Positions 37,749 through 49,473 of a stretch of 64,000 nucleotides of DNA are shown here, piece by piece. The stretch is taken from assembly GCA_024752435.1 (NCBI GenBank), contig CP103029.1, forward strand, positions 1,364,001 to 1,428,000, given 5' to 3'. Both the position numbers and the translations under genes were made by a program. The notes beneath the pieces were generated by a model. It saw only the letters and a program-made list of their open reading frames with translations. It had not been told where the DNA came from and did not search any database. How positions within the stretch are numbered: the stretch's first letter is position 1; each line of letters begins with the position of its first letter. Origin of the DNA: Allantophomopsis cytisporea (Eukaryota; Ascomycota; Leotiomycetes; Phacidiales; Phacidiaceae).

Positions 37749-38460
37749 TCAAAGAGTAATGAACGCATTCTGGTTTGCGATCAGAGAGGCGATGGAAGCT
37801 TGAAGTGCATTAATGTCGGCAGTGGTAGCGGTAGTGGAGGCGGCTGCAACCCCCTTTCCATAGGTGACGATTGGGGCTGTGAATGCTGCAATGGCAGCTT
37901 TGAGAGCAGCCAACTCAGAGGCGATGGCAGTCCGGGTGACTATCAAGGCGTTAGAAATATATTTATGATCATGGAGGAGCGAGACAAACGTGGGATCAGG
38001 CCCTTGATACCAGTCAAGGAAGTCGAGAAGGATGCAACCAGCCCAGCGGCAGCTTGGATGTCTTGAGTCAATAGCTCGACTTCAGGGCCCGACAGGCTGG
38101 TAACCCCGTTCACAGTAGTGGCCGCGATAGCTGCTGTAGCGCTAGTAAGGGACTGGACGATACCATTAACATTGGCATTGACGTTTGCAATAATCGCAAC
38201 CTGTGCAGTTATATCCCCAAGAGCAGATGCGAGTCCTGAGGCTATTGGTCGCAGTTAGAAATCTTATCTTTTATAACAACGGGTTCCTTGCTCAAGGAGG
38301 CGGTATTGCCCTGGGTGGTAGTCTGAATAATGCCTAGGGCGTTGCCAATGGCATCGAGCGCACTGGCTCTCTTCTCGATGGTGGAGATCTCTGCTGCCGG
38401 AGCGGCAAAAACACTGGAGCTGATGGTGAGAGCAGCGAGGATGGCGGTGGAGAACTGCAT
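37749..38460 (-). CDS. Secreted Ala/Thr-rich helical protein, HsbA-like
   Basis: Exons 38460-38292, 38241-37990 and 37939-37749 join to 203 residues. Residues 1-20 are a signal peptide (MQFSTAILAALTISSSVFAA), followed by a likely pro-region ending in a KR dibasic site (EISTIEKR). The mature chain is almost entirely Ala, Thr, Ser, Ile and Leu with few charges and no cysteines until the end, in amphipathic helical patterns (IANVNANVNGIVQSL, LAALKAAIAAFTAPIV). This matches the general look of fungal hydrophobic-surface-binding/galactomannoprotein family (HsbA) proteins, but I cannot confirm the family. Intron 1 (38291-38242, 50 bases) must use a GC donor (TTGA|GCAAGG) with branch TTCTAAC and acceptor AATAG; intron 2 (37989-37940) is GTTTGT..TAG with branch TTCTAAC. 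Confidence 0.75.
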
Positions 38461-40929
38461 AGTGAAGGTGAGATTGCTGTGAAAGTAGCAAAGACTCTTG
38501 AAAGTGTTTGTTGGAAGTGAAGGTGATGTATTGGAACTGTTGAAGATGTAGTAGCTGATGAGGATAAAGATTATTCTGAGGGAAGGACTGTGGTTTATAT
38601 AGATCTGGTAAGAAAATATCTTCTGTGTTATTCCGCCTTCAAGAGTAGCATCTTCGTCTGCCAACACTTGGAATTTCTGCATGCGTCTGAATTTGCTCTG
38701 GACATGACAGAAAAGCCGTACTTTGTAGATCTCCTTAGCCTGGCCAGTATCACGGCTCAAACAAAACCTGTCATATTCGTGTCTTTCCTAGTAATCCATC
38801 TAGCACGGCTAGCTATGGGAAGCATTACCAGTCAAATGGCCTTTGATTAGATTTCGAATTTGCCTCTTAACCTCTTATGTGATTCAGCATTGGCTGATGT
38901 TGCTTAACGGCAAACCTCGGGAAATACATCAATTGGTGACTATAAACGCTAAGGGGACTTCTCTGAAAAGAACGAATAGCGAAAAAGAAAGGATCTTTAG
39001 CTTAGGAAGATTAGCTAAGTAGTTACTACATGAGAAGGAATGGCGATTTGCTACAAAAAAGAGATCTCTAGAGTCCCGTCAATGCAGTAATCGAACGAAC
39101 CTCAATTCCATACGAGCCCCTTTCATCAAGTCCAATAAAGCAGCAGTAACTAAAGGCCAACATCCGTAGGTTGGGAACATTCTCGAGAGCCCAAAGTCAC
39201 GAGAATCTACGTAGGCATACACGATTGCAACCTCAAGTAATACAGCATCTTCTAAAGATGTGGCTAGGACACGGCATGTAGGGAGTGCCCATCGTGTAAG
39301 CTATTCAAGTTGGATAGCGTTATTATACCGCCGCCTTGCCTTGAGAGCTGTAAGACTCTGATTGGAAGACATAAAAAGACGATTCCGTAGATTTATCCTT
39401 ACTTACGGCTAGCTTTTGAGTCAATCCCGAAAATCTTAGATTAAAACCCCGAGAACTCTGTCATGGAAAGCTCATTTCCGGAGAGGCGAATCTGTTGCTT
39501 GCAGTTGTCAAAGGACTAGCAGCGGGGCGGAACGTGCTTCCCGCACTTGCCTTTAACCCCAGATGATAAAGCTCCTGGGACTTTATTAGCGTCCCGACTT
39601 TTCCACTGCCAATTGAAGGCTTACGCGGCTATATCCGAATAAATGTAGAGCTGACATCTGCGATAACCACGCTGATATATTAGGTGTCCACCAACCGCTC
39701 GAGGCTTATGGGGCTGAAGAGGCGGGAAGGGGACTCTCCCACAAATTACAAAGCATCTGCTTTCATCAAGGTCCCCCTCACCTCCAGTAATTGACATAGA
39801 CTATTTCCTGATAGAGTCTCTCTGCTCCGAGCCCATGCCGTGATTTACAAAGAACTTTTGGAGCTTGCCTTGTGCCGCTCTCAAGACTCTATGCAGCTCC
39901 GCAAGCAGTAGGCACCTTTTTGACAATACAATGAACCTTTCAGGAATAGATCTTGTTAAAAACTCTTCGAGGCGTTTCCAAGGTGTTGGGTCATTCCCAG
40001 GACCTGATCGACTTAAGACGTCAGAGATGTGGGATTCGTGTCTGCCGCAAACAGTCGCTTGGGGATAACCCGACGATCAAGACCCTATCTGTGGGAAGTA
40101 AGGGGCTTATATCGCACGTTAGCGAGCTTATCCTGCTCGCCGCAAACGACATTCCTAACTTAACCTTAATGTACAAACCAAACCCTATGGCTTGGGTGGT
40201 ATGAGTGAACATCAATGCTGCTTTGTGTGGTGAGATTCTTGCAAAGAGCTCCAGAATCTAGATTAATGCGATACGTGATCGCGGCTCCTGAGTGCGACTT
40301 TTCAAATGTCTAAGTTGCGATCTGGACTGGACTTCAGAACAAAGAGACCCAGAACATATTTTGGAGAAGTTCTTTGTTGGCGCTCTTGAGCGCGTGCATC
40401 TTCGCAAATATCTAAGTTGCGATCTGGACTGAGTTTCAGAAACAGGATGGTGTAGTATACCGGAGAAGCCGATCATCCCATGTAACTCAAATAGGAATAT
40501 TCGAATCGACTGAGCGTGGGATGTTTGCATACATGTTCGTTTTTCTTATAGGGTGCAGTAGGTTGCAATTATTTGTAGCTATATATGGCCTGGTATATAT
40601 GGTATTCTAGACTCCTTTATCGATTTCATACTTGATTTACACGTCCGGACCTTCCATAATAGGTAATTCGAGTTCAACACTGTAGATAGGTATGTGTCTC
40701 TATTGTCCTATCTTCTGGACAAAAACAAGGCGACATCTTAAAATATCATTGAATTGTGAGACCAATAAGAGCTGTTCTGTTTTCAAGACCTGTGCAATTG
40801 TTTAATCATAGAAACTCGAGTGGTTAGTCAAGGAGCACATGGGTGAGTACATCTATACTTAATCAACTTTCCATCGTGATTCGTAATATTGGCATTCTAA
40901 ATAAACTAAATCATATATGGACACAAATT
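38461..40929. other. Gap between the two secreted-protein genes
   Basis: Contains the upstream region of the HsbA-like gene (to about 38.6 kb), a somewhat GC-richer patch at 39.4-40.2 kb with no recognisable frame, and the imperfect direct repeat at 40303-40441. No gene supported. Confidence 0.55.
40303..40441 (+). repeat. Imperfect direct repeat pair
   Basis: CAAATGTCTAAGTTGCGATC at 40303 recurs as CAAATATCTAAGTTGCGATC at 40405, and the match extends through CTGGACT..TTCAGAA. Weaker similarity continues upstream (CTCCTGAGTGCG against CTCTTGAGCGCG). Differences are mainly C/T and G/A transitions. Period about 102 bases. Confidence 0.8.
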
Positions 40930-42653
40930 TTAGTTGCCTAAGGTAGAAGATGTATCTGTACGGTACCAATTTGCTTTAGGATCGCCGAGACAATCCCCAA
41001 TAGTGACTGGCTTATAACCTTTTGAAACCAATCCCTGCAACATATACTCAGTCAAATTATTGGCCGTTTGGTTGTGAATATCGTGGCCGATAACCAAAAA
41101 GTCGTCTGTCGTGCTACTCTTGCCGGCCAAAGCAGAATCGAAAATGTTCTTGGAGTTCTGGATCAATGAGGGGCTGTCGTTGAGATAATCCTGCGTGTCG
41201 AGATCCTATACAACATTTAGACGATTTCAGTGCAGTTTGGGGGTTCAGGATGGCTCTTACAAAGTATGAAATGTGGTACCCAAGAGCTTTCATGTCATCT
41301 TCGCAACCGCATTCAGCTGTGCACGAAGAATATGGCGGACGCATGTAGGTGGGAATTACGCCGATAATGTTTCGGATTGCCATCTCGTTCTTGTACATTT
41401 CATTCTTTCTCTGGGCGGAAGTGATGTTGCATAAATCTGCATGAGACCTGCGTGTCGTTTAGTGATAGTGGCACCATCATATATAACAAGAACTTACCAC
41501 GTGTGACTAGCAATTTGATGCCCTTCATTGTACATGCGCCTAATTCCTGTTAGATGCTTCCTTGTTGATTGTTGTGTAAATAAGAGCTTACTTGATAATA
41601 GCAGGCCATGGCAAGCTGGCGTTATCGATTTCTCCCTTTCCATTATTGTTTCCTGTGATCATGAACGAGGCTTTGGCATTGTACTTAGCCAGTAAATCTA
41701 GAATATGATCGGTGTAAATGTATGGACCATCATCGAAAGTTAAAGCCATATCGCCCTTGGTAACGCAGTTGTAGATACCAGCAGCGCCATACATGACATT
41801 TCCATTGAGTGGCCGAGCGATACTAGACGTGTTGGTACCGCTAGGAGACTTGTTGGCGTCGCATGCTGGCCCATATGCACTCAGACAGTCAGGAGATCTG
41901 CAATAATCTAGGAAATGTTTAGTCATGAGTGTTCCTATAAGATGTTGAGAGTAAGGTGTGTAGTTACCTTCTGTTGTGCCACAGTATCCAGCAGGCGAGC
42001 AACACTATGTTGTTGATTTGTATATTAGCTAGTTTCTTATTTTCAAGTCGTTGTATGTTTTAATATTTACCTGGTCTGAAGCGCAGGTACCAACCCCTGC
42101 TCCACATCGCCCATTTGCTCCTGTTCCAGGGGTTGCTGCCGCAGCTGAAGAAGAAGCTCCTTTGCTGCTTGCACTTGTTGTTGCGCTTGTTGCACAAGTC
42201 CCGTATTTTGATTGACACCCAGAGGTAACAGAGCAGTAATCAGAAGTACTTCCGCAGTAGCCACTGGACTTTATTAGAATACGCATATGTGAGGAGGTAC
42301 TCAACTTACGCAGCAGAGCAACAGCCAGAAGAAGATGGACATGTATATCCTTGAGTGCCAGCACCGGTGATACCACAGGTCATATCCGTTGAGACCACAT
42401 TTGTAGCCGGAGCAGTACAGTTTCCGAAGGCAGACTGGCAGCCATTCGTGGTCAAACAGAAAGAATCTCCAGTACCACACTGGCCACCTTTAGAGCAGCA
42501 CGGTCGGGAAGAAGGGCATGTATAACCATCAGCACCGAGTTGACCACGAATGCCACCCAGCTTTCCGCAGGAACCATCCCATGAGATAGCAGCACCAGCA
42601 AAGCTTGTTCCAACGGACAAGATAGCTAGCCCGGTGAGCATGAAAGAACGCAT
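40930..42653 (-). CDS. Chitin deacetylase (CE4) with three CBM18 modules
   Basis: Secreted enzyme that removes acetyl groups from chitin, giving chitosan, at the cell wall. Seven exons (42653-42310, 42263-42071, 42004-41968, 41907-41592, 41539-41498, 41447-41261, 41205-40930) join in phase to 464 residues. Signal peptide about 1-20 (MRSFMLTGLAILSVGTSFAG). Three hevein-like CBM18 modules follow, rich in Cys, with CCSKGGQCGTGDSFC, CCSAAGYCGSTSDYC and CCSPAGYCGTTEDYC cores; an Ala/Ser/Thr linker separates modules 2 and 3. The NodB catalytic domain has all motifs: ALTFDDGPY (catalytic and metal Asp), SHTWSHADL (metal His pair), RPPYSS, the DLDTQDY strand and LVIGHDIH. Two exons are only 37 and 42 bases. 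In pathogens and endophytes such enzymes help hide chitin from host immunity; that role here is inference. Confidence 0.93.
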
Positions 42654-43529
42654 AATGAATACAGGACTCACAGAGTCTAATGAAAGCTCTTCTGCGAGAA
42701 GAGAAAGCAGTAAAGCAAAGAAAGCGAGTGTGGTTCTGAGAAGCAAGCTTTCAAACGGAAATGAAAATAAAGAAAAGAGCCACATACATTTATGGACTTC
42801 ATACTAAATTCGAGGTACTTGAAAAGCTCGTTCCACAGCCAAGAGTGTGAAGGATGAATGTCGAGATGCTGAAACGGACCAAGCCGTGCGCCTCCGAAAA
42901 TAGTCGCATCCGCGAAGGATCAACGAAACAGACCATAGTGCACAGCACCGATCACCTTATGACCTTTCTGACGATAAATCCAAAAACTTTAACACATAGA
43001 TAAGGCTATTCAAGGCCGCGTCTTTGCGATTGGATATGTGAAGTAATGAAAGAGTGGTTTGTTACAGCGAAATCCATGCCGTGTTACAAGGTCGGGAGTT
43101 TGTTAGCGTAAAGTGCAAGTCTGTATAAGAGAATGGGATCAACGTACTACTACGTAAGTTTACATGTTCAGACTGAGGCCCTGATATCTTGCACAAGCGT
43201 TCCTCTTTGCCAGTCAGATGTGTAGTATGAAGCATTTGTAACGTCGGGGTGGATGGTTGTTGAGATGGAAACTATTTTTATCACCACGATGGAATACTTC
43301 CAAGCAAACTCAAGTACACACCGAGCATTGCCATCTGATTGTGAACTTGAATTAGTGCACCAGGATTCAAACTAAGTCCAAAGGCACCAGAAAGCTATCT
43401 ACTTCTGTGTGTCACCAGTCTAACCAACCTCTGCTCAAGAACTATCCCGACAACGTAATACTACCATCGTTAATAGACTTCAACAGATTTGCATTATAGC
43501 GACAGTGTAAGACCCGACCAACAACAAGA
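42654..43529. other. Upstream region of the chitin deacetylase gene
   Basis: 876 bases between the chitin deacetylase start and the 3' end of the dsRBD gene, both on the minus strand. No recognisable gene or RNA; presumably promoter and 3' UTR. Confidence 0.6.
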
Positions 43530-44673
43530 TTATTGCTCTTGGCTATGTTCTTGTACCACAGTCTTAACACTTCTCGCATCTATTTCACCAACACTCCCCA
43601 GGGTATCATCCTGGTCCCTTTTCCGCTTTCCTGTGAGAGCCTCTTGAAACTGTTCGCCTCTCTGTCGCTCAATATCCTTCAAGAAGCTCAAGACTTGCTT
43701 TGCGCATACCTCCTTGGCGTTCTTCCTTCCGTATACATTCGTGAACTCGCCAATGTGGCCGATAATCCTCGGATCACCAGGAAAGTGAGCATAACCACTA
43801 TATATAGCGGTAGTACCCGGAACAGTGTTGATCACGTACGTGGGTGGACTGAACCCAAGGGAGATACATAACGGGGGAATTTGCGGTGCATAGGGAGTTG
43901 AGTCTCCAACGCTGACAGGCGTACCAACGCTCATGGGCGCATTGCTCACAGGAGCACTACCTGGTGCAGAGGAAAGACCAGATATTGATGATGTCTCCGT
44001 TGGCGCTCCAGATTTGCGCAGAGAATAATTGGCATTGATGTGGCCATTTGCAGCGAGCCACGTGACCGCATCTTTCGCCGCATTTTGTTTTGCATCCTTC
44101 TTCCTTACAAAGCGCCTTTCAGTACCCCCAAAATGGTTTGAAGATTCCGGGAGGACTACTGTGCATGTAAAGCCAAATGAGTGTGTTGACTCAACGAATG
44201 AAAGCGGTACTGGGGAGGGCTTGATAGCACGATACTCTACGTAGATGTCAGACCTTGCTCTCCACAAGTGGCACATATGCATCTATTTTGGTCATACCAT
44301 GAAGTTTTCCTACCCAGTTAATATCGCCGAGTATCGCAGAGGCAGCGGCACCCGATATTGCTGGTGAAGATACGGCGGGGGCCGCGGTGGAGGTAGGCGC
44401 GGGCGAGTCAGTTGCTGGTGAGTTGATATCTCTATCCTCCTCGATCTGCGAACTGACAGGCGTGACCTTCTTGGATCCTTTTGATCCGGTGCTTGCTGCA
44501 GCTGCCGCCGCTGCCGCTGTTTCTGCTTGCTCAGCAGCATCCTGCTCCTGGACCCATTTCTTGATATCGACGAATCTAGTTGCCACTCGTTGAGGCTCGA
44601 TCACTGATGTGTCTACTTGCGACATTTGGGTCGGTGAACGATCAGTTGGAAACATTTCGTGAGCGCTCTCCAT
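43530..44673 (-). CDS. Double dsRNA-binding-domain protein
   Basis: Two exons (44673-44298 and 44236-43530) with a 61-base intron give 360 residues. The N-terminal third is a charged helix (RFVDIKKWVQEQDAAEQAE) followed by a poly-Ala run and a Ser/Pro/Thr-rich linker. The first dsRBD covers about residues 113-190: KLHEYRAIKPSPVPLSFVE (made by the splice join), FGFTCTVVLPES, then the KKDAKQNAAKDAVTWLA helix that contacts RNA. A second, weaker dsRBD-like fold occurs at about 260-325 (PPTYVINTVPG, YSGYAHFPGDP, GRKNAKEVCAKQVLSFL). The tail is charged. No enzymatic domain; probably an RNA-binding adaptor. Similar stand-alone dsRBD proteins occur widely in Pezizomycotina without a clear role. Confidence 0.85.
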
Positions 44674-45937
44674 TATGATATGGTAAGCATCTAAAGCAAG
44701 GACGAAGATCTGCGGTATGCTGCTGCAGCCTAAAGGAGTTTGGGTGTGGTGGTAAGTACAAATATGTAAAGGTACTATCAGCAGGTACCGAATCTCAGTG
44801 GAAAAGAATTTCGAGATATACTGCTCAGTGCAACCAACGTTTTCTCAGGTGTAATCAAGTAGAAGAAAAAGTCACCCTATAACTATATATGGTTCAATTT
44901 ATATTCTCTGTTTTAAGGTTCACAATTCACTGTAACACATCACACGCAGTACAAGGTGCGTATCACATAGACACCGACTCTTGGGTTGCAGCAAGTTTTA
45001 CGCCAGACAACGACTTCGGCGTATTGATTTTCTTTTCTACCTGGGCTTATTCATATTAATGAATTCTTTGAAAAATCTTCTACTGAGACTTTGTTTACCT
45101 ATCTGTTTTATGAGATTAGATTCAGGAAATAGAAATGTATACGGTAGCTCGTTCGTTAAGTAGGTAAGGTAGTAAGGTAAGGTATTGAACATAGTTAGAA
45201 TTGATTTTAGAATGCATCTCGATCATGTGAATAGAGGCGCACAGTTTAGCCGCTAGCTTCTTACTTCTACTACCTCTTATTGGCATGAGCGGCAACTGGC
45301 CTGATTTATGAGGTATCACTAGAATTCCGAGGAAGCAACGACAAGTGGTTTTCAAGGGAAGAAGTATCATCCACAACTACATAGATCTTCGAAGGGAATA
45401 TTCTGATTTCTTCTAGACATTACCAATATACGTCTCAACCTCTACGACCTTCCTCTTGTCCATATGTCCGAGCTGGTCAAATCCTTCCCCACAAAATCAC
45501 AGCGGTAGACTGTTCCGCCGACTACCGTGATATAGGAATAACTATAATCCGTTTGCACGTGCTCGGACCATCCATCCCATGGCAATCACGTGCAAGTGCG
45601 GATTGAATGCATATTGTTATGAGCTTGGTATCGACAAATCATTCAACTGATATTGCTCAGGAAGGCGCGGGGTTTGAATGTTGAACGTATAGTTTACAGA
45701 AGCTATCGAAAACATCATTTCGAAACTTTCGGGTCTATCCCAGTGGACGGACATGGCTTAAAGCTTCTTTGCTGATCGTGGACTTCCATACTCAAGCATT
45801 CCGAGAACGCAATCATCACGATTGTGGTAAATCTCTAATCACGTCTGCCAGACTTTATCTCACGTCGCCCAGAGTCATAGATTGGCTGTCGATGTTCAGA
45901 ATCAGAGTCGCTGACAGCCTTGAGCAATCTCGTGAAG
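44674..45937. other. Divergent intergenic region
   Basis: Lies between the dsRBD gene (minus) and SEA4 (plus). It holds GGTAAG-type short repeats near 45150-45183 and a pair of E-boxes at 45556-45592. No coding feature. Confidence 0.6.
45554..45594. promoter_or_regulatory. Inverted E-box pair upstream of SEA4
   Basis: TTGCACGTGC (CACGTG at 45556-45561) and TCACGTGCAA (CACGTG at 45587-45592) form an inverted pair about 31 bases apart, roughly 350 bases upstream of the SEA4 start. Paired CACGTG elements are typical bHLH targets; function is inferred. Confidence 0.5.
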
Positions 45938-48900
45938 ATGGATCGATATGACGGTGTTGTCCGTTGGTCTCCCAATTCCGCCAACGACCACTTCCTCTCT
46001 ATAAATATAAACTCCCGAACTCTCCAGTCATACAAAGTGGAAGGCCATGTACGACCAGGTCTTTTTGAGTATACGAAGTTAGCAGAGCATAATGACGTTC
46101 CACAATTGACAGCATATGACTGGTCCCCAAAAGTAGATGACCTTGTTGCCATTGGTACGGGCCGTGGTGAGGTTCATCTGCTTAGAGTTGATGGCAGCAA
46201 TGATTCTACTATCATTCCTGTCAAATTACAACGCCAATGTCAATCCGTTTCGTTCAACAGTACCGGGCTTCTCGCGGTTGGTCTTGACCGAGTGCGCAAT
46301 GATTTCTGTTTACAAATATGGGATATAAATCAACGCTTGGACAAATGGGATCCTTCCAAGCCTGGATGGCAGTCTCCTTCGAAACCTTCAGAACCCTTAA
46401 AAAAGCTTGAGGCTAGTGTACCTATGACCAGCGTGAGATTCTTCGAGGACCAACCACAGACTTTAGTTGTGGGGCTCAAAAACTCCAATGTTAGAATTCA
46501 CGATTTGAGGGGTTTGTCCCTTTTTCGTATTTTGACAACCCAAACACTAACGAACCACAGATCCAAATAGTGCTGCGATATCTTTCAACACTCGTGCTTG
46601 TAACAACTTGGCAATTGATTATGCAGACTCAAACTACTTCGCTTCATCTTCACTGGATTCACCTGGCATAATGGTCTGGGATCGTCGTGCAGTTGATTCT
46701 TCTGCTGTAGGATCCATGTATACCGAAAGTTTAGAAGCTAAAGAAGTCCCATGGGGAGCTGCACTCAAGCTCAATACTGTTATCAATGATAAGAATAGTT
46801 CATGGATCAAGAGTCTACGCTTCAATAGAGATCAACGCGGTGTTCTTGGTGTTCTGTCGAATGCTGGTGAGCTCAAAGTGTATGATCTCCGGAAGGAGTA
46901 CATCGACGATGAAGTTTATACCAATCCACCAGGGAGCCCAGAATTACTCGAGGTGCGCAAGTCGCAGATGCTGGAGGGCCCAACCCAGGGCGGCGCTAAC
47001 TTCCTGGACCGAGTTGTATCTTTTGATTGGTTAACTTTGGGAACCCCTAATTTACAATCGCGAGTGGTGGCTCTGAGAGGCAATGGAAACTTCGACATCA
47101 TAGAGACTAGAAAACCTAGATCAGAGCTTCTGATGAGCATGATGAACTTTAGTGGCGCATCTTACGAGCAACAAGCACACTTCGAAATTCCCGTATTTCC
47201 AGAGCCACAGGATTTCTCTCAAATCCTGGGACCCCTTTACCAATCTCATGATCCGATACTTGGTAGTCCAAACCAGTCGGCACTCAAATCTACAGAAGCA
47301 GCAACTGCTGAAAGTATTCAGTACGCATTTGATACCCAACGACAAGTGCCTGTACGCCCATTGGGATTCATGTGCCCAGAGAAGATAGCAGAACGCATCA
47401 TTAGAATTAGAGCTCAGGCCAAGAATATTTACGATGTCGACAATCCCAACGTCAGTACTCCCGATTCAAAGCCGGTTGATGCCGCTGCTGAAGCCATATC
47501 CAAACTTGCAATCTCCAGCGGTCGACCCCTTTCGAGTAGAGAAAGACACCAAATATCACACTACACCTCTATATTTCCTCAAACAGAAGAAGAGTTGAAG
47601 CTGCTTGCTGAAGTTAGAGAGTTGAGGGCTGACGAAGGCTACCTTTTCAACTGCAACAAGAATAGAAAAATTGTTGCGGATGATCCTTGGCTACAAGACG
47701 TGTGGGAATGGGTAGGAGGTTAGTATTAGAGTTTTGGTCAGACTTGCTCAGTGGCTGATTCGTGTTTCTATAGGGGCCAAAATGGCTGCGAAAAACAGCG
47801 GCATGATGTCCGAGGTCCTAGATTTAAGTTACTTGGGAGTACATACGGTTTGGACAAGAGAATTAGGTGAGTTCTTGTCCCGTTCTTTGAAATTACAGTG
47901 CTGACACTCTGTAGGAGCCAAAGCCGAGTCTCGACTCATTAATACCACAGAGATTCCAAGTCCAACCGAATGGGAGAGATCTATTGCTGTAATCAATAAG
48001 AAAGCAGGTCGAGCAAAGCTCGAGGGAATCAAGACTTCATGGCCACAACATCGATCCTTGTGTCTTGCTATTTGTGGCTATGGGAGATCTCCTGAAGCAT
48101 TTAACAATAGTCTTGATGAGCTTCAGCTTAAAGGACTATACACAAAAGCTGCTGCGTGGGCGCTCTTTGAAGGTATCCCGAGACGTGCTGTCGATATCTT
48201 GAAAAAGGCTGGAGGCGATTTGATGTTTACCGCATTGTCGCTTGATCTTCAGCTCAAGACGGGAGCCAAAGTTGATAACTCTGAGTGGGACAACGCATTC
48301 CAGGGGCACAAACAGATGAAGGAGGATCCATACCTCCGAGCCATATATGGACTGATTAGTACTGGAGACTGGAAATCCATTGCTGATGAAACGTCATTGC
48401 CACTACGAGATCGCATTGGTGTGGCTTTGCGCAACTTCGATGACAAGCAACTCACCGCCTGGCTCAACAGACAAATGGCTCGAACCATCGAGACGGGTGA
48501 CATCGAGGCAATCGTACTTGCGGGGATAAGCGACAGCATGATGGACGTACTCTCCAAATATGTGGAGGTACTCGGTGACTACCAGACCTCCGTACTCATC
48601 ATGTCCTTCGGTGTGCCCCTCTATATCTCTGATTACCGTTACGATCACTGGAAGGTGCAATACGATGAATTTCTGCGCATGCATCAAGATCACATCCTCT
48701 CCACGCGGTTCTTTATCGAGTCTAAGCGCCTCAGCCAGAAGCGTGATGGTGTCCCAATCATCAAACCAGCGCCGCGTGCAGTCAGTGTACGTTGCGTGTA
48801 TTGCGAAGCTGAAATCCCACAGGCCAGCATCGACGCTGCTCGGCCTACCGAGGCAGCAAATCAGCAACTACCACGTAACCCGCTTTTTCCAACGGGTGTA

Positions 48901-49176
48901 CACGCTGGCATCGAGTGCCCGAAGTGTGGTCGTCATCTCCCACGGTGTACATGGTGTGAGGAGCTGATGGGCCTCCCAAGGACAGACCGTATGGATTTGG
49001 ATTCTACTGAGCAGCAGCGCTTAGCACGCATGCTCATGTTTTGCGCGCATTGTGGCCATGGAATGCATCTTGATCATGGCAGTCTATGGTTTGCTGCGAA
49101 TCCGGACTGTGCAGAGGAGATGTGTAAGTGCTTGTGTAAACAAGATCCTTACTCAGAACTCGTAAGAGGTCGATAA
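45938..49176 (+). CDS. SEA4: SEA/GATOR2 complex subunit Sea4 (Mio homologue)
   Basis: Vacuole-membrane-associated WD40 protein of the SEACAT (GATOR2) subcomplex, which controls TORC1 by amino-acid supply. Exons 45938-46511, 46561-47718, 47774-47866 and 47915-49176 give 1028 residues. The N-terminal third is a WD40 propeller (VVRWSPNSANDHFLSI, AYDWSPKVDDLVAIGTGRGE, FNSTGLLAVGLDRVRND, IMVWDRRAV). An alpha-solenoid follows (KAAAWALFEGIPRRAVDIL, SLPLRDRIGVALRNF). The C-terminus is the Mio-type zinc ribbon/RING: CVYCEAEIP, CPKCGRHLPRCTWCEELMG, CAHCGHGMHLDH and a final CAEEMCKCLCKQDP. The ATG at 45938 (MDRYDGVVRWSPN) is the first in frame. Three introns are 47-55 bases with clean borders. Confidence 0.92.
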
Positions 49177-49473
49177 TTGATCATCCAAAGTCATCATTGC
49201 TGAGGGTTAAACTTGCTGTTGCGTCAATGGTATAGAACATCGATAATCCTCTTCCTTGTGTTAGTCTTCCAGACCTTCTCACTACAAATGTGGTTGTAAT
49301 ACTATGGGCACTAGGATGAGAATTGCGAGAAACCAGAGAGGGTGTAATTTTCAGCAACCGTCAAGACTTGATGTGGGCAGTGTTCTTAGTCTAACGCCAG
49401 ATGCCTTTTTTGTAAATATTGTCTATGGAATTTCACAGCTATCATAGGATCGTTGACTAATGGTTTAATTCAT

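Noticed and set aside
37986..37990. Alternative unspliced reading of exon 2 in the HsbA-like gene
   Set aside because: Reading through gives a charged tail and a quick stop. The GTTTGT..TTCTAAC..TAG intron restores the Ala/Thr helical pattern.
39450..40200. GC-richer patch that might be a transposon fragment
   Set aside because: No terminal repeats, target-site duplication, or transposase/reverse-transcriptase motif could be seen in any frame.
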